NCBI GenBank assembly: GCA_026874595.1
Contig: CM049315.1
Location: 70,255,916-70,319,915 of the forward strand
Direction: 5' to 3'
Length of the DNA stretch: 64,000 nt
From: Sipunculus nudus
Taxonomy: Eukaryota > Annelida > Sipuncula > Golfingiida > Sipunculidae
Part shown: positions 31,257 to 43,206 of the stretch, in pieces
Layout: each line of letters opens with the position of its first letter
Numbering within the stretch: the stretch's first letter is position 1
Translations under genes and position numbers: made by a program
Notes under the pieces: model-generated
The model's database searches: none
The model's input: only the letters and a program-made list of their open reading frames with translations
Told to the model about the DNA's origin: nothing

Positions 31257-33637
31257 AGCTCTGCTGACTTTCAGTCATGCTGAGCTATAGCGATCACTCT
31301 TTGTCCGTCGTCCGTCTGTCTGTCTGTCCGTTAACCTGGCACAAATCGTAACCGCCGGACTTACAATCTTGTAACCTGACATTCTGAGAGGTCGATGAAA
31401 AATCTCCTTGGAAACCAGAAATTAGGTCTCTGTTACCCATATCCTTCGAGCTATTGGGCCCCAAAGTACCCCCAAGAATAGTCAAAAATTTCATACAAAA
31501 ACTTCAATATCTCGTTAACTACATCACTGATGGTCATGATTTTTGGCATACATATTGATCATGAGATGTTCCATCAGTTGGTGCAGACTGTATTTTTCTA
31601 TTTTTTTACGATTTTTTTTCTCTATTTTTGAGACCTTTAAAAATGTGAACATCTGTTAACAGGGCACAAATCGTAAAGACTGGACCTAGAATCTTCATTT
31701 GTTGACACAATGAGAAACCTATGAAAAGTCTCCATGGAAACCAGAAATTAGGTCTCCGTTACCCAAATCCTTTGAGCTATGGGGCCCCAAAGTACCCCCC
31801 AGAATTGTCAAAAATTTCATTAAAAAAACTTCAAAATCTCATTAACTACATCACTGATGGTCATAATTTTTGGCATACATATTGATCATTAGATGTTTCA
31901 TCAGTTTCTGCAGACTGGTGGCGCCATCTATATTCTTCGATATTTTACAAATTGTTTTCTCTATTTTTAGACCTTTAAAAATGTGAACATCTGTTAACAG
32001 GGCACAAATCGTAAAGACTGGACCTAGAATCTTCATTCTTGACACACAGGGAGACCCATGAAAAGTCTCCATGGAAACCTGAAATTAGGTCTCTGTTACC
32101 CATATCCTTTGAGCTGTGGGGCTCCTAATTACCCCCCAGAATAATGGAAAATTTCATTAAAAAAACTGCAACATCTCAATAACTTCAACACTGATGGTCA
32201 TGATTTTTGGCATACATATTGATCAAGAGTTGTTCCATCAGTTCCTGCAGTCTAGTAGTGCCACCTGTATTTTTCAAATTTTTATAATTTTTTTCTCTAT
32301 TTATGAGACCTTTAAGGATGTAGTTATCTGTCAACAGGGTACAAATTTTAACGACTGAACCTAGAATCTTCATTCTTGACACACGGGGAGACCCATGAAA
32401 AGTCTCCATGGAAACCTGAAATTAGGTCTCTGTTACCCATATCCTTTGAGCAATGGCACTCCAAAGTACAGCTCAGAATAATGGAAAATTTGATACAAAA
32501 GCTGAAGTATCTGAACAACTAATGCAGAGATCACCATAATTGTTTGCATGGATATTGATCATGGAATGTTTCATTAGTTTCTGCAGACTGATGGCACCAC
32601 GTATATTTGTTCGGGTTTTTTTTTACGATTTTTTTTCTCTACTTTTGCGACCTTAAAAAAGATATGAACATCTGTTAACAGGGCACAAATTGTATAGACT
32701 GGACCTAGAATCTTCATTCTTGACACACAGGGAGATCCATGAAAAGTCTCCATGGAAAAATAAATTAGGTGTCTGTTACCCATATCCTTTAAGCTATAGG
32801 ACTCCGAAGTATCTCTAAGAATAATGAAAAATTTGATACAAAAACTGCAGTATCTCAATAACTACAACACTGATGGTCATGATTTTTGGCATACATATTG
32901 ATCATGAGGTGTTCCATCAGTTTCTGCAGACTGGGTGCGCCACCTCTATTTTTTCAAATTTTTACAAAGTTTTTGTCTATTTTTGAGACCTTTAAAGATG
33001 TGGTTATCTGTCAACAGGGTACAAATCATAACAACTGGACCTAGAATCTGCATTCTTGTCATGCAAGGAGGCCCATGAAAAGTGTCTGTGAAAACCTGAA
33101 ATTAGGTCTCTGTTTCCCATATCCTGCTAGCTATAGGACTTCGAAGTATCCCTCAGAATAATAAACAATTTGATACAAAAGCTGAAGTATCTGAACAACT
33201 AATGCAGAGATCACCATGATTCTTTGGATGGATATTGTTTATGGAGTGTTTCATCAGTTTCTGCAGACTGGTGGTTCCACCTATATTTTTTTCAATTTTT
33301 CGAATTTTTTTCTCTATTTTTGAGACCTTTAAGGATGCTGTCATCTGTTTACATGGCACAAGTTGTAACAACTAATGCAGAGATCACCATGATTCTTTGC
33401 ATGCATATTGACCATTAAGTCTTTTTATTAGTTTCTGCAGACTGGTGGAGCCACTTGTATTTTTTACGCATTTTTTCTCTATTTTTGAGATATATAAATA
33501 CAGACACAATTTTGGCCTGTTGGTTAATCTGTTTGATGCTTCAGTTGAATGGGTATATACTACCATTCAGATGATAAAATTTCCTTTTGCGAATCTCTTC
33601 CCAGTCAGCTGAGCGTCATGACCCATGGGTCACTTGT
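31257..33637 (+). mobile_element. Complete satellite-bearing Helentron/HINE-like element, 338-bp units
   Basis: It starts with a hairpin (AGCTCTGCTGACT..AGTCATGCTGAGCT) and TCCGTC/TCTG runs. It then has six tandem units of about 338 bases, marked by CTCTATTTTTGAGACC near 31620, 31959, 32295, 32637, 32975 and 33313. It ends CAGTCAGCTGAGCG, the 14-bp palindrome TGACCCATGGGTCA (33619-33632) and CACTTGT. CAGTCAGCTGAGC is the inverse of the start AGCTCAGCTGACTG of sister copies. Scattered minus-strand ORFs are repeat translations. Confidence 0.8.
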
Positions 33638-34258
33638 TTTTATTTTATTACATATAACATAACTGCACAGGATAAATTAAGTTGGGTACATTTCCCCCGC
33701 AGAATCACCTACATGTGTCCTGAATCTTATTAAAACCCCTGTGTTTTTTTCTGCAGGTATTGCAATTTTGAATGCATAGATGTAAATACAATTTACACTG
33801 TATGATGTATTGCATACAATATTTTAGAAATGTAAATAAATGATTTATTACTTAAATGGGTTACTTCTTCTCTGTTACTTACAAAAAAGTAATGTAAATG
33901 GTTGACACCTTTATATAGACGAGCTGTATGAAAGTTCTTATACACTAGCTCTCGGGTAGTACACAATTTTCAACTGAAAATTGTGAACCTTTAATTAAAG
34001 CTTATTGTGCCCCTCTCATAAATGTAAAACTACATCCCACTCCCCCTATGAATGTAAAATGTCTGTAAAATGGCATAACAAATTACTGTAAAATACTAAT
34101 TATGCCAATGTAAAATTTCACTGCAATTCAATGTAATAATAACAATCAATTGAAATGTAAAATAACACAAATATATGATTGTAAAATTACATTACTATGT
34201 AATGTCAACTCTGCTGCCATTGCATTGTAATGTAAATTTACAATCTTTTTTAACAGTG
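33638..34258. other. TGTAAAAT-rich inner right flank of the TIR element
   Basis: Low-complexity DNA with many TGTAAAAT and AATGTAA words leading into the right terminal repeat. No gene. Confidence 0.5.
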
Positions 34259-34899
34259 TACGCTAGTCGATAATTGTCTTACTAACCTTGATAATAATAA
34301 CATTGCAGCTGCGTGCCTTATTGGACATAAAGATGGGTTTCGACAGCCTCGATCATACTATAATGCTTGAAAAACTCCCGAAGTATGGAATTGAAAATGT
34401 AGAGCTCGCATGGTTCAATTCGTATTTATCCGACAGGCGCCAGTTCGTTTCCTATTTTGGTTCAATTTCAAAAACTTCTACCGTGAACATCGGTACTCCT
34501 TAAGGCACTAGGGCCTTTACTATTTCTTATTTATTTGAATGATTTCCCGAAATATATGAATAACAAGTGTATACTTTATGCTTACGATATCACATTGCTT
34601 ACCTGTGCTGATTCCGCCCATAAGGTAATCAGCCATTTACAAACAAGGTTAACATTGCCCTAAAAGGGTTCAGAGTAAATTATTTATGTATCAACCCTGC
34701 TAAATCGAGCATCGTCATATTTAGTCATAACTCTAATTTTACTAAAAATATTAACAGTAATAATGTTATATAAATTCCTGAAAATATCACAAAACTTTTG
34801 GGTTTAATCGTCGACTCCTGCTTAAAATGGAAGGATCATGTAGATTATATTTACGATAAAATTATCATAAAAATACATGTCCTTTACCGCCTTATAGTC
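34259..34899 (+). pseudogene. LINE reverse transcriptase, middle fragment (decayed)
   Basis: It reads VDNCLTNLDNNNIAAAC, LDIKMGFDSLDH, PKYGIE, WFNSYLSDRRQ and, after frameshifts, LLGLIVDSCLKWKDHVDYI. These are the RT palm and thumb of the LINE begun at 28900. The YADD region is degraded (AYDIT). It breaks at LYRL, 34899. Confidence 0.8.
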
Positions 34900-37879
34900 C
34901 AGCGGTTAAGCTCCCATATTTGCAGGAATTGTGCAAAAAATGAAAGAAGCATGAAAATTGGCAAAAGTATTCTTTGGAGCTTATTAATGAATTTCAGATA
35001 TAAGGCCAAGTTGAAAAAGAATTATCTTGATCAAAATCCAAGATGGCGGCCAAGATGGCCGCCAGATTAGAAAATGTCAATAACTTGAGTTATAATGTCC
35101 CTAGAAAACATTGCAAATACTCTAATATTATGTTTTTTGGGCTGAAAATTCAATTTTTGAGGTTTCAAACCTCTTCAGATAGCTGGGTTTTTATCAAAAA
35201 TTTGGTAATATTCCCATTAATCCAGCGGTAAAATTGCATATTGAGAAGCTTTGTGCAAAAGGTGAAAGAAGAATGAAACTTGGCATAATAATTTTCCAGA
35301 CCATACTCTATATGTTCAGATATGGAGCCGTACGGAATTCACCCTGTCTTGGTAAAAATCCAAGATGGCAGCCAAGATGGCCATCGAAATATAAAATACC
35401 AATACAGCCGGTTATATTTGTCCTAGAATGCATTGCAAGTGCACTGTTTTTATGTTATAGGGGTCGAGAAGTTCATTTATAAGGGTTTGAGGTATGTATC
35501 ATGAATGTGTGAATGAAGTCTGATTTTGATGGTATTGAAATTGTACTAAGATTTCCCTTTTTACCAGCACATCTAACGGTAAAACGTATCTGTTGATTAC
35601 CCTGCTGAAATTTGACAGATTTGTTAATTTTAAGTATTTAAACACTGTCTCCTTCAATTCAATGAAAGGGACAGTCGATTGGTAAAACGCTCGGCTCTCT
35701 TCACTTGCGACCAAGTTTCTATCCCCGATGTGGCTATGAGAGTGGGTTGTAGTGGTCCGAACGGAGTCGGTTTTTTTCTTCGTGTCCTCTGATTCCGTCC
35801 ACTACTTTGCCATCCGACCCATGGAAAGTGCCTTGTAGTTGTTATTATAACCTGTTGTACAATCCAATCTTTTTGTTTATAAGTAAATGGTTCTTTTGCC
35901 AGCTCCCAGACTCTTTGCTTGCATGAAGACTCAGTACATATTTTATCTTCAAGTGCACAAGAAGCAAAATTGTAGATCGAACTGAAGCTTGCACATGAGA
36001 TAAAAAAACCGATAGTAAGTTGGAATTGTGTGTGTTTTACCAGAATAAAAACGCTCTTGTCCTGTCAAATCTAAAAGAAAATATTCAGACACAGGTAGTA
36101 AAAATTGCTGGCAATATTACAAAGAATGCTTAAATAAACTGTTCTGTTCAGTAATAATATTCAAAAGTAGTGTATTATCAAAAATGTAGGTTCCCTTAAT
36201 GAAGCATATAGTATGAAATACAAGTTTCTCAAGCATTCTGTAATTGGACATAAAACTGACAAAGGAAAGTGTAACTGTACTGATCGAGGTGCCAGATCTC
36301 AGAAGCTGAAAGCACAGAAAAGTTACAATTACCAAACAAGTCGATAAAAACTAAAACCAAACTTTGCACTGAATTTTGAGGTAATCAAGTTGAAAATAAA
36401 ATGCATGTCTGGCACCTGAGGGTGCATTATATTTTTTAACCTTGTTAAGTGAATTCAACTTTATATCTTCCGCCTTGCTTTTCCATTTTCTGAGCATCCA
36501 TCCATGGAAGATCAGCTAGCTTGAACCAGGCAGCACCGACTCATACATGTAATGAATATTGCTAACAATACATGCAGGTACTACATGAATCTATAAATGT
36601 TCATAATGTCAGCAAATGAAGGTATTTTGTTAAAAAAAAACACATTATGCAAAGTGAATTTTAATGGCAACTCGTTGGCAAGGAACTAGTTCTATATTAC
36701 AAAAAAAGCATCACAACAAAGGGCAGTGATATTTTACTGACACGTGTTGGTTCTTTCATACGAGCATACAGTCTAAAGTCTGCATCATCACTAGGTAAAA
36801 AAAATAGTAATCTGCAAAAGGTAACTACATGAGTATTGATTTTTTCATTCATTTATCACCATATTACAAAGCAGCATATAGCAACACGTTCTAAATGTGT
36901 GTTGATTCTGTTTTCATGCCAACATACAGTCTGAAAGCCATCACTTCATGGCAAAAGAATGCTTAGAATCTATACAGCAAACAGGTGTGACTTTCTACAT
37001 CAGGACGTATCTTGTCATGCACGCATGTAGTCTAATTAAATTATAAACAAATGTCTTACCTTTGAAACAGACATGATGTTCAAATCCATGTAACTAGTAC
37101 ATGTAAATTCAATTTCAGCTGAACTTTTTTCTATTTCTTAATTGCACTAATAAAGATTTGAATGTTAAACTGATGGTAAAATTTAATATAATGTTTGTAG
37201 ATTTTAAAAAAATTCCTAACAATTTTTCACGGATATATAAAGCTCCCACTTTGATACGAGACAAGATACCTAAGTTTCTTTCATCTCTCACCTGTGCAAA
37301 GCAGTTAATTCATTTGTTAGCATACAAATAATGGGATATCAAACAGAGGAAATCAGAAATTAAATATTAATGTAATAAAACCTACCCCAGCAAATGCTAC
37401 ACTTTCATTTAAAGGTGCAGTATTAAAATAATTATCAAATTTAACCGTTGGATGTGCTGATGAAAAAGGGACTTTTAGCAATTAAAATTTCAGTAGGTAC
37501 ACAAGGCAGAATCTATACAGCTGACAGGTGTCAGCTTCTTACATAGGTCTGTATCCTGCCACGCACGCATTCAGTCTGATATAAAAGTTAGAAGCAAGAT
37601 AAAATCTATTTTATATGGATTGTCTAATTTATTTAATTATAATATATAGTTTATATGGACAGTTAGTTATAATTACTATTAAGCCACTCTCCATGGCTTG
37701 GATGGTGGCGATTGGTGGTATATATACAAGGGTGGAGGAAAGCGAAGGACAAGGTGGAATTCACCCACTTTGGACGGGCCATTACAACCCACTAATAGGA
37801 ACGATGATGATTAAGCGTTTTACCACTCGATTGTCCATTACATTACATAGAAACAGAAAAAGGGCTCATATAGGTAAAA

Positions 37880-37939
<60 letters not shown>

Positions 37940-38630
37940 GCCAGTCCGTTTGGATTTATGCATTTGATATTCCCCAATTGCACTAACAGAGGTTTACATG
38001 AAAGCTGATCGTTAAATCTAATTACATAGTTGTATGTTTAAAACATTCTAATGATTAGTGTTTACTTGATATATCAAGTTCAATCCTAATTTTATTGCAG
38101 ATTTCGACAGATAAGTTTTTTGCAACCATCACCTCTTCAAAGCAATTACATTTGTAAGCATGCAAATAAAGGAAAATTCAAAGGAAGAATATTGCAATAA
38201 AACTGTTCTACAATTCAAGCATCCAAATGCATGACAAAGCAGACAAACCTAAGCCATCAAAGGACACTCTCATTCGAATACAATTACAATGTATGGGACT
38301 AATGTGCAAAACCCAACAAATAATGTTTGCTGTACATGTGCTAGTAAACGAAAGCAAATTAATGACAATTTCAATATAAACAAAAAATGAATTTATCGAC
38401 CCCGAAATCATAGGAATAGTGCACTTGGAAAGCATTCTAGGACAAATATAACCGAATGTATTGATATTTTATAATCCGGCAGCCATCTTGGCCGCCATCT
38501 TGGATTTTGACCAACATGGGGTAAATTCCGCTTGGCCCTATATCTGAAAATATTGAGTATGGTCTGGCCAACCATTATGCCAAGTTTCATGCTTCTTTAA
38601 CTTTTTGCACAATTCTTATCTTAACAGCTG
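34900..38630. mobile_element. 3.7-kb TIR element with AAGATGGCGGCC arms inserted in the LINE
   Basis: It begins CAGCGGTTAAG and ends, on the other strand, CAGCTGTTAAG. The arms, about 250 bases, share GAATTGTGCAAAAA, GAAAGAAGCATGAAA and AAAATCCAAGATGGCGGCC. The left arm is present twice in direct order (34900 and about 35220), the right arm once (38390-38630, inverted). The inside is AT-rich with imperfect direct repeats (36966 and 37510) and a TA run, without a recognisable transposase. It splits the same LINE RT domain between LYRL and the LQTPTLKLIYHSF block. Confidence 0.7.
37882..37937. repeat. (AT)n microsatellite
   Basis: About 27 uninterrupted AT dinucleotides inside the TIR element. 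Confidence 0.97.
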
Positions 38631-39420
38631 AACTATTAGCAAGTATCTACAAACACCAACTCTAAAACTTATATATCATTCTTTTATTCAAATCCATATT
38701 GATTACTGTATTTCTGCTTGGGGTGGATGCTCGAAAACGTACAAGTAAAAAATCCAGAGACTCAAAAATAAAGCTGCCCCTATTGTTACAAAAAACTTCG
38801 ATATAAATACTCCTGCAGCATCATAAATCATTCAGTTAGGTTGGATGACCGTGGAACAGAGATATCGCTATTATCTAAATCTTTTAGTTCTTAAATGTTT
38901 ATTTGGTGATGCACCTCCTACTTTTAGACATGGCCTCATATATGCATGTAATCAACACAATACACGACACACGACCACGCAGTCACAATCTTGCCACCGT
39001 AAAACTTAGAACTGACAGATTTAAATAAAGCTTTCCTTACGCAGGCCCGCATCACTGGAATCAGCTTCCCAATAATTTAAGACACGCAACTGATGTTAAG
39101 CGTTTTAAACAACTATATAAATTCTTTCTATGATGATTTCCATGTTTTTAAAATCATAATTTCAGTTACTCGACCTTTAGAACTGTATTTGTTTACATTT
39201 GTGTCATATTTAGCAATCTATGTTTTAAATATGCCTATATGTTTAGATCATTATTTTAAAAATTTTATTTAGTTTCATGACTATTTTTAATATGAGTATG
39301 TAATGTATATCTCTTTGTCAATGTATATTTCTCTGTGATATTTTCAGGACCCAATGCATCGAAAAACAGCTGAACATGCTGAATGGGCCATCCTGGTAAA
39401 ATATATGTATATATAAAATA
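38631..39420 (+). pseudogene. LINE 3' fragment with untranslated tail
   Basis: It reads LQTPTLKLIYHSFIQIHIDY, then CISAWGGCSKTYK, IQRLKNKAAPIVT and LGWMTVEQRYRYYLNLLVLK. This is the typical C-terminal region of CR1/jockey-type LINE ORF2, followed by an untranslated tail with AAACAGCTGAACATGCTGAA and a terminal AAATAAAATAAAATAAA run at about 39412. Stops interrupt it. This is the end of the LINE begun at 28900. Confidence 0.8.
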
Positions 39421-42157
39421 AAATAAATGTGGGGAAATGTGGACTACTACTAAGACAGTGCGTTCTTTCAAAATTTTAAGAATAAAAGAACACCGTTTAA
39501 TTGAAATCTTATGTAATCCTAAGCTCTCAAATTAACAAACTGCATTAAATTAAACATTAAATTAAAAATGTACATGATCTCTAGGTAGGTATAACATGAC
39601 TGCTGTGTGTTAACCACCAGAGCTGATAGGCACGGCTATAAATCGTCCCTCGCTGTGGTCCCCGAGAGTCTGATCCCTTCTGGAGCCTAACCCAACTTCC
39701 AAATCCAGAGAGACCAGTTTCTTAGGGTCAAGCAAACGTATTCCAAACTCATTATATTATCATATAACATAATTGCCTATGAAAAAAATTTTAATATAGA
39801 TTTTACATAAAATAAACCCAATTCCTGGAGGAAAAACATGTTTTCTATCTATTTTTCCACTAAAAACATGAGGTTGTGTGATTTGTTCAAAAACAATTTG
39901 CACATCTATGAGCACTGGCAACTCGGCAGTGACGTTACATACTGGGAAATCCCCTGTGACTAAAAATTCTTTATCTCAGTAAATGCACAGTATTTTCACC
40001 AGAGAATAAAAACAACTTGCATTACTAGATCTGAGTTGTTGATAAAATTCAGTCCATGATGTCACATGTGTACCAGCCAATCATATCAGGACAAAGTCTG
40101 GGATCTGGATGAAATCCTTCCATCACACAACAAACGCACATGGAATAGGTTTACTTAACCTTAGTCAGTTAGCACACGGACCTTACAAAAGGGTCGTCGT
40201 TCAACCCAACAAACAGCCAGTTAAGGTCTGACTTGATAATATGGTAGCCTGACACCTCTAGAGCACTGCTAGGGGGACAGTTCTGTCAAATTGTGGTATC
40301 ATTTTTGTGCTACTGATAGTTTTTTTAGCCGACGCTAAACACAAGAAAACTGCCTAAATGGCAAAATATCGCGCAGCCAATTACAAAACATTATAGTAAC
40401 ATTAGGCCTAATCAGTGATTATAATCTAGAATAAATAGGCCCAGAATCATAGGCGTAGATCCCGGGGGGATGGGGGTATATATACCCACCAATATTTGAC
40501 AAGGGGGGGGGGGGGTATGGCCCATTGTATTATACCCCCTAATGTTTTTACTGTGTGTAGGATAAAATGGGGATTTTCAGTTTTTTTTTTCACACTTTAA
40601 CCCTGCGACAGAATTCATAATTTAAATGGGATGTCTTCAGTTTTTGCTATCAAAATGCTTGGATTTTAAACAGTGGTAGAGGAAAACCCACAAATATGCT
40701 GGAGAAACATAAAGTCACTTTTAGATTAACAGCGCCTTTGCCTGAACTAAATCAAAGAACGAAACCAGTTATTTTGTAAATCTTTTAACCCTTTGGATGC
40801 CGGTGATCATTATCAAAGACAAATTGTAAACCCATCATCTAATAAGCAAACATAAAAGATCAAACGCTTTAAAAGATCATAAGTAGAGAAAATCTGCTTA
40901 CTTAATTATTGTAGCATATTTCTTCCTAAGATATGTATTCAACAAATTTAAAAAATGACTCAATGTATACAACTTCACAAAACATCCTCCTTCTGTTAAT
41001 ATTCATCTGCTTGAACTGGAAGAATGGATTTAACAAACTGAAAAGTTAACATAAATTGCCCATAATTCAAATAGGTTTCCTAATGAGATTTCTTAGATAA
41101 TATGGAAGTGATGTGAAAAATCTTGATACTAGGAATATTTTGCAATGTCTTATGCATGGTATACCAAAAATGAGAAATAGCATAATTTTGGTGACAGAAT
41201 TATTTGGATAGCATAGGAATTATCTGGTACCAATAGGCTGAGGTATGCACTTCTGTCCTCAGATCTTGTACCTACAACAAGTCACATTTTCACACTGAAG
41301 GGTTGTGTACACTGACATCAGTTATTTTATATAAAATCGAAGCATTTTTAAGTTTGATAGATATATATATGTTGACTTACTTTTAATGAGGAACTAATTG
41401 GTCACGAAAAACTCACGATATGGCAAGGAACTTTTTCAACTTTGTATCGTTCTGTTAATTTGAAAAAAAAAAATCTAGAGTGACACATCAGGAGAGGACA
41501 ACAGGTTGAGTTTTGTGAAAAGGAACATCACGACACCCTTGTCAAGGTAAGTAAAGAAAGTTTTCTTTATCTAAGTTAAGTTAAATTTGGGTTGAAGTTA
41601 ATAATATCAAATCCAGAAAAATATGGAAAATTTGTACTCACTTTTAGTGATGTTAGTGAGAAGGTCAGAAAAAGTCGCTTAGCGTCAAGCGACTTGGTAG
41701 TATAACATGGGCTTCACATGCGCATTATATCGCATTCCATCAAGTTTCGCAGCGTGCAGGCTTGTGCAGGCACGCAAATGGTAGGCTTAAATTTCTACTA
41801 GTGGAAAAATTAGGCTTACCCCCTAGGCCTAGCTAGATTGGCCTAGACTTGGTTTGGCCGAAAATTATTCTGAACGAGTAGCTGTGGCGACTGCTATCAA
41901 TCACCATACAGAATAGCTCAGGAAAGGAATTATATCAGGGAGTTGGAGGCAGACCTAACAGGCCTATTATATGCATGTAAATATGGACAGATTCTTGGGT
42001 CACAATAAGTTGTGTAGCCCTTAACCCGAGAGAAAATCTAATGCATGGGGTATTCATTTCACTTTTATTATACCATAGGAAAGGTTTCAAAAGATGTAGG
42101 CCTATGTGCGAAAGTTATAATCTCTTGTTCATTGTGTTATAGGTGCTCCTTTTATTG
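39421..42157. other. Non-coding region, no gene seen
   Basis: Contains a G-rich repeat (40446-40545), described separately. A possible splice donor (GTCAAG|GTAAGT at 41547-41548) has no supportable exon in front of it. Nothing else is called. Confidence 0.4.
40446..40545. repeat. G-tract interspersed repeat (ATAGGCGTAGATCCCGGGGG)
   Basis: ATAGGCGTAGATCCCGGGGG, then GATGGGGG and a run of about 14 G, ending in TATACCCCCTAATG. I recognise this type as a widespread interspersed repeat in invertebrate genomes. G-tract length may be a sequencing weak point. Confidence 0.5.
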
Positions 42158-42821
42158 TGTGACACGGGCTTAACTCGTGTAGTTTAAACCGTACTGGTTG
42201 AACTCTCGTCATGTGAGCCTTGGGTTTTCACGCCTGCTCGTGGGTCACGTGATGAGCTTGGTGTGTGGAGATACATAACGATGTCTTTCTAGAGAATTCC
42301 TGAAGCGCGTGTTTACTGTGATTGGGCAAGAACATATAGACTGTTCGAGAAGTGGAAGATTCCCGGTTTGGGGTGTAAAGTTATATAAAGGGGCTGTTGT
42401 TTAGAACCAGGGGGCAGACAGCAGAGCAGATTCCAGCGGACGCAGAAGCGTATGTCAGATTCTAAGACCTTAACTGACGAATGCGGCAATTTTCAAAGAC
42501 TTTCTCCTGGATTTTATGCATTTGGACTTCAGTTTGCTTTCTGGATGTTGCAAGAACTTTCCACAGGACTGTCATTCTCCGAGAGTTTACATTTAAAGGA
42601 CTTATCGTTGTGATGGTGTTGGTATCCAGGTACTGTAAGATTATCTTTCTGTGTGATTGTATTGACTTGTTGCTATAACGCTGTTTTACTGTATAATTGT
42701 ATTGATTTAGTGTACTGTATTGTTAGGGTTGTTTTAGGAATAAATTATAGTTATTTTGGACAAAAAAATACTGACTTCTTTATTCATTCCCCTAGACATT
42801 TCCCCGCTGCCTAGTGTTACA
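42158..42821 (+). repeat. Probable solo LTR
   Basis: It begins TGTGACAC and ends GTGTTACA, with CACGTGA at about 42247, a TATA box (TTATATAAAGG) near 42383 and AATAAA near 42741, ordered as in an LTR promoter/poly(A) unit. No internal region, polypurine tract or primer site adjoins it. The flanks (TATTG / GAATC) do not match, so a target duplication is not seen. Confidence 0.5.
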
Positions 42822-42921
42822 GAATCTGATTTTTTTATCTCCATTACAAAATTTGTGTTCATCAGGCATACGTAATCTGTTTATATTAGGTTCCGTAACA
42901 ATTGTTGTTTGTCCATTTCAG

Positions 42922-43206
42922 ATGTCCATTCCCCCACGGAAAAGGGCCGGGGCAACATGTACAGCTGATAACCAACCGAGTATGTTAAAATACTTTAAAA
43001 AAAAACAGGGAACATCATCATCATCGTCTGCCACTTCCAAAACTATAATGTTAACTCAAGATCCAAGTTTGCCGCCAAGAGAAAGCCATAATACCGGTAC
43101 TATTCAAGATACAGTGTCTATCTTCAGTTTTATGTGGGACATATTTTACAGTGTACTTTATCATTTTGTTTGTGTCTGTTCGGCTCCAACATGTCAAAAT
43201 AAATAA
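42922..43206 (+). CDS. Possible N-terminal exon with PIP-box-like motif
   Basis: It follows a strong acceptor (TTTGTCCATTTCAG) and opens at ATG with MSIPPRKRAGATCTADN, QPSMLKYFKKKQG and a serine-rich stretch. QPSMLKYF fits the PCNA-binding consensus Q-x-x-(I/L/M)-x-x-(F/Y)-(F/Y). Transposase-derived zinc-finger proteins often begin in a similar way with a basic stretch and a PIP-like box. The frame stays open to TAA at 43204-43206, but the last 30 residues (FSFMWDIFYSVLYHFVCVC) look like intron, so the true exon probably ends before about 43130. No downstream exon is identified. Confidence 0.35.
   Translation: MSIPPRKRAGATCTADNQPSMLKYFKKKQGTSSSSSATSKTIMLTQDPSLPPRESHNTGTIQDTVSIFSFMWDIFYSVLYHFVCVCSAPTCQNK

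Larger units (their letters stand above)
29541..34258. mobile_element. 4.7-kb TIR element inserted in the LINE
   Basis: The left end reads CACTGTTAAAATTTCCGTAA and the right end, on the other strand, CACTGTTAAAAAAGATTGTA. Weaker inverted similarity continues inward (TTTGTGTTATTT on both sides). It separates two pieces of one LINE RT domain, which fixes it as an insertion. It contains a short ORF (30589), a TA run and a complete satellite-bearing element (31257-33637). I do not recognise a transposase, so the superfamily is open. No clean target duplication is visible. Confidence 0.65.

Noticed and set aside
31294-33566. Many short minus-strand ORFs starting METFHGS or similar
   Set aside because: They are translations of successive 338-bp repeat units and recur at 55-57 kb and 63 kb.
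41460-41550. Possible exon ending at GTCAAG|GTAAGT
   Set aside because: Only about 20 open codons, no acceptor or start context; the donor alone is not enough.
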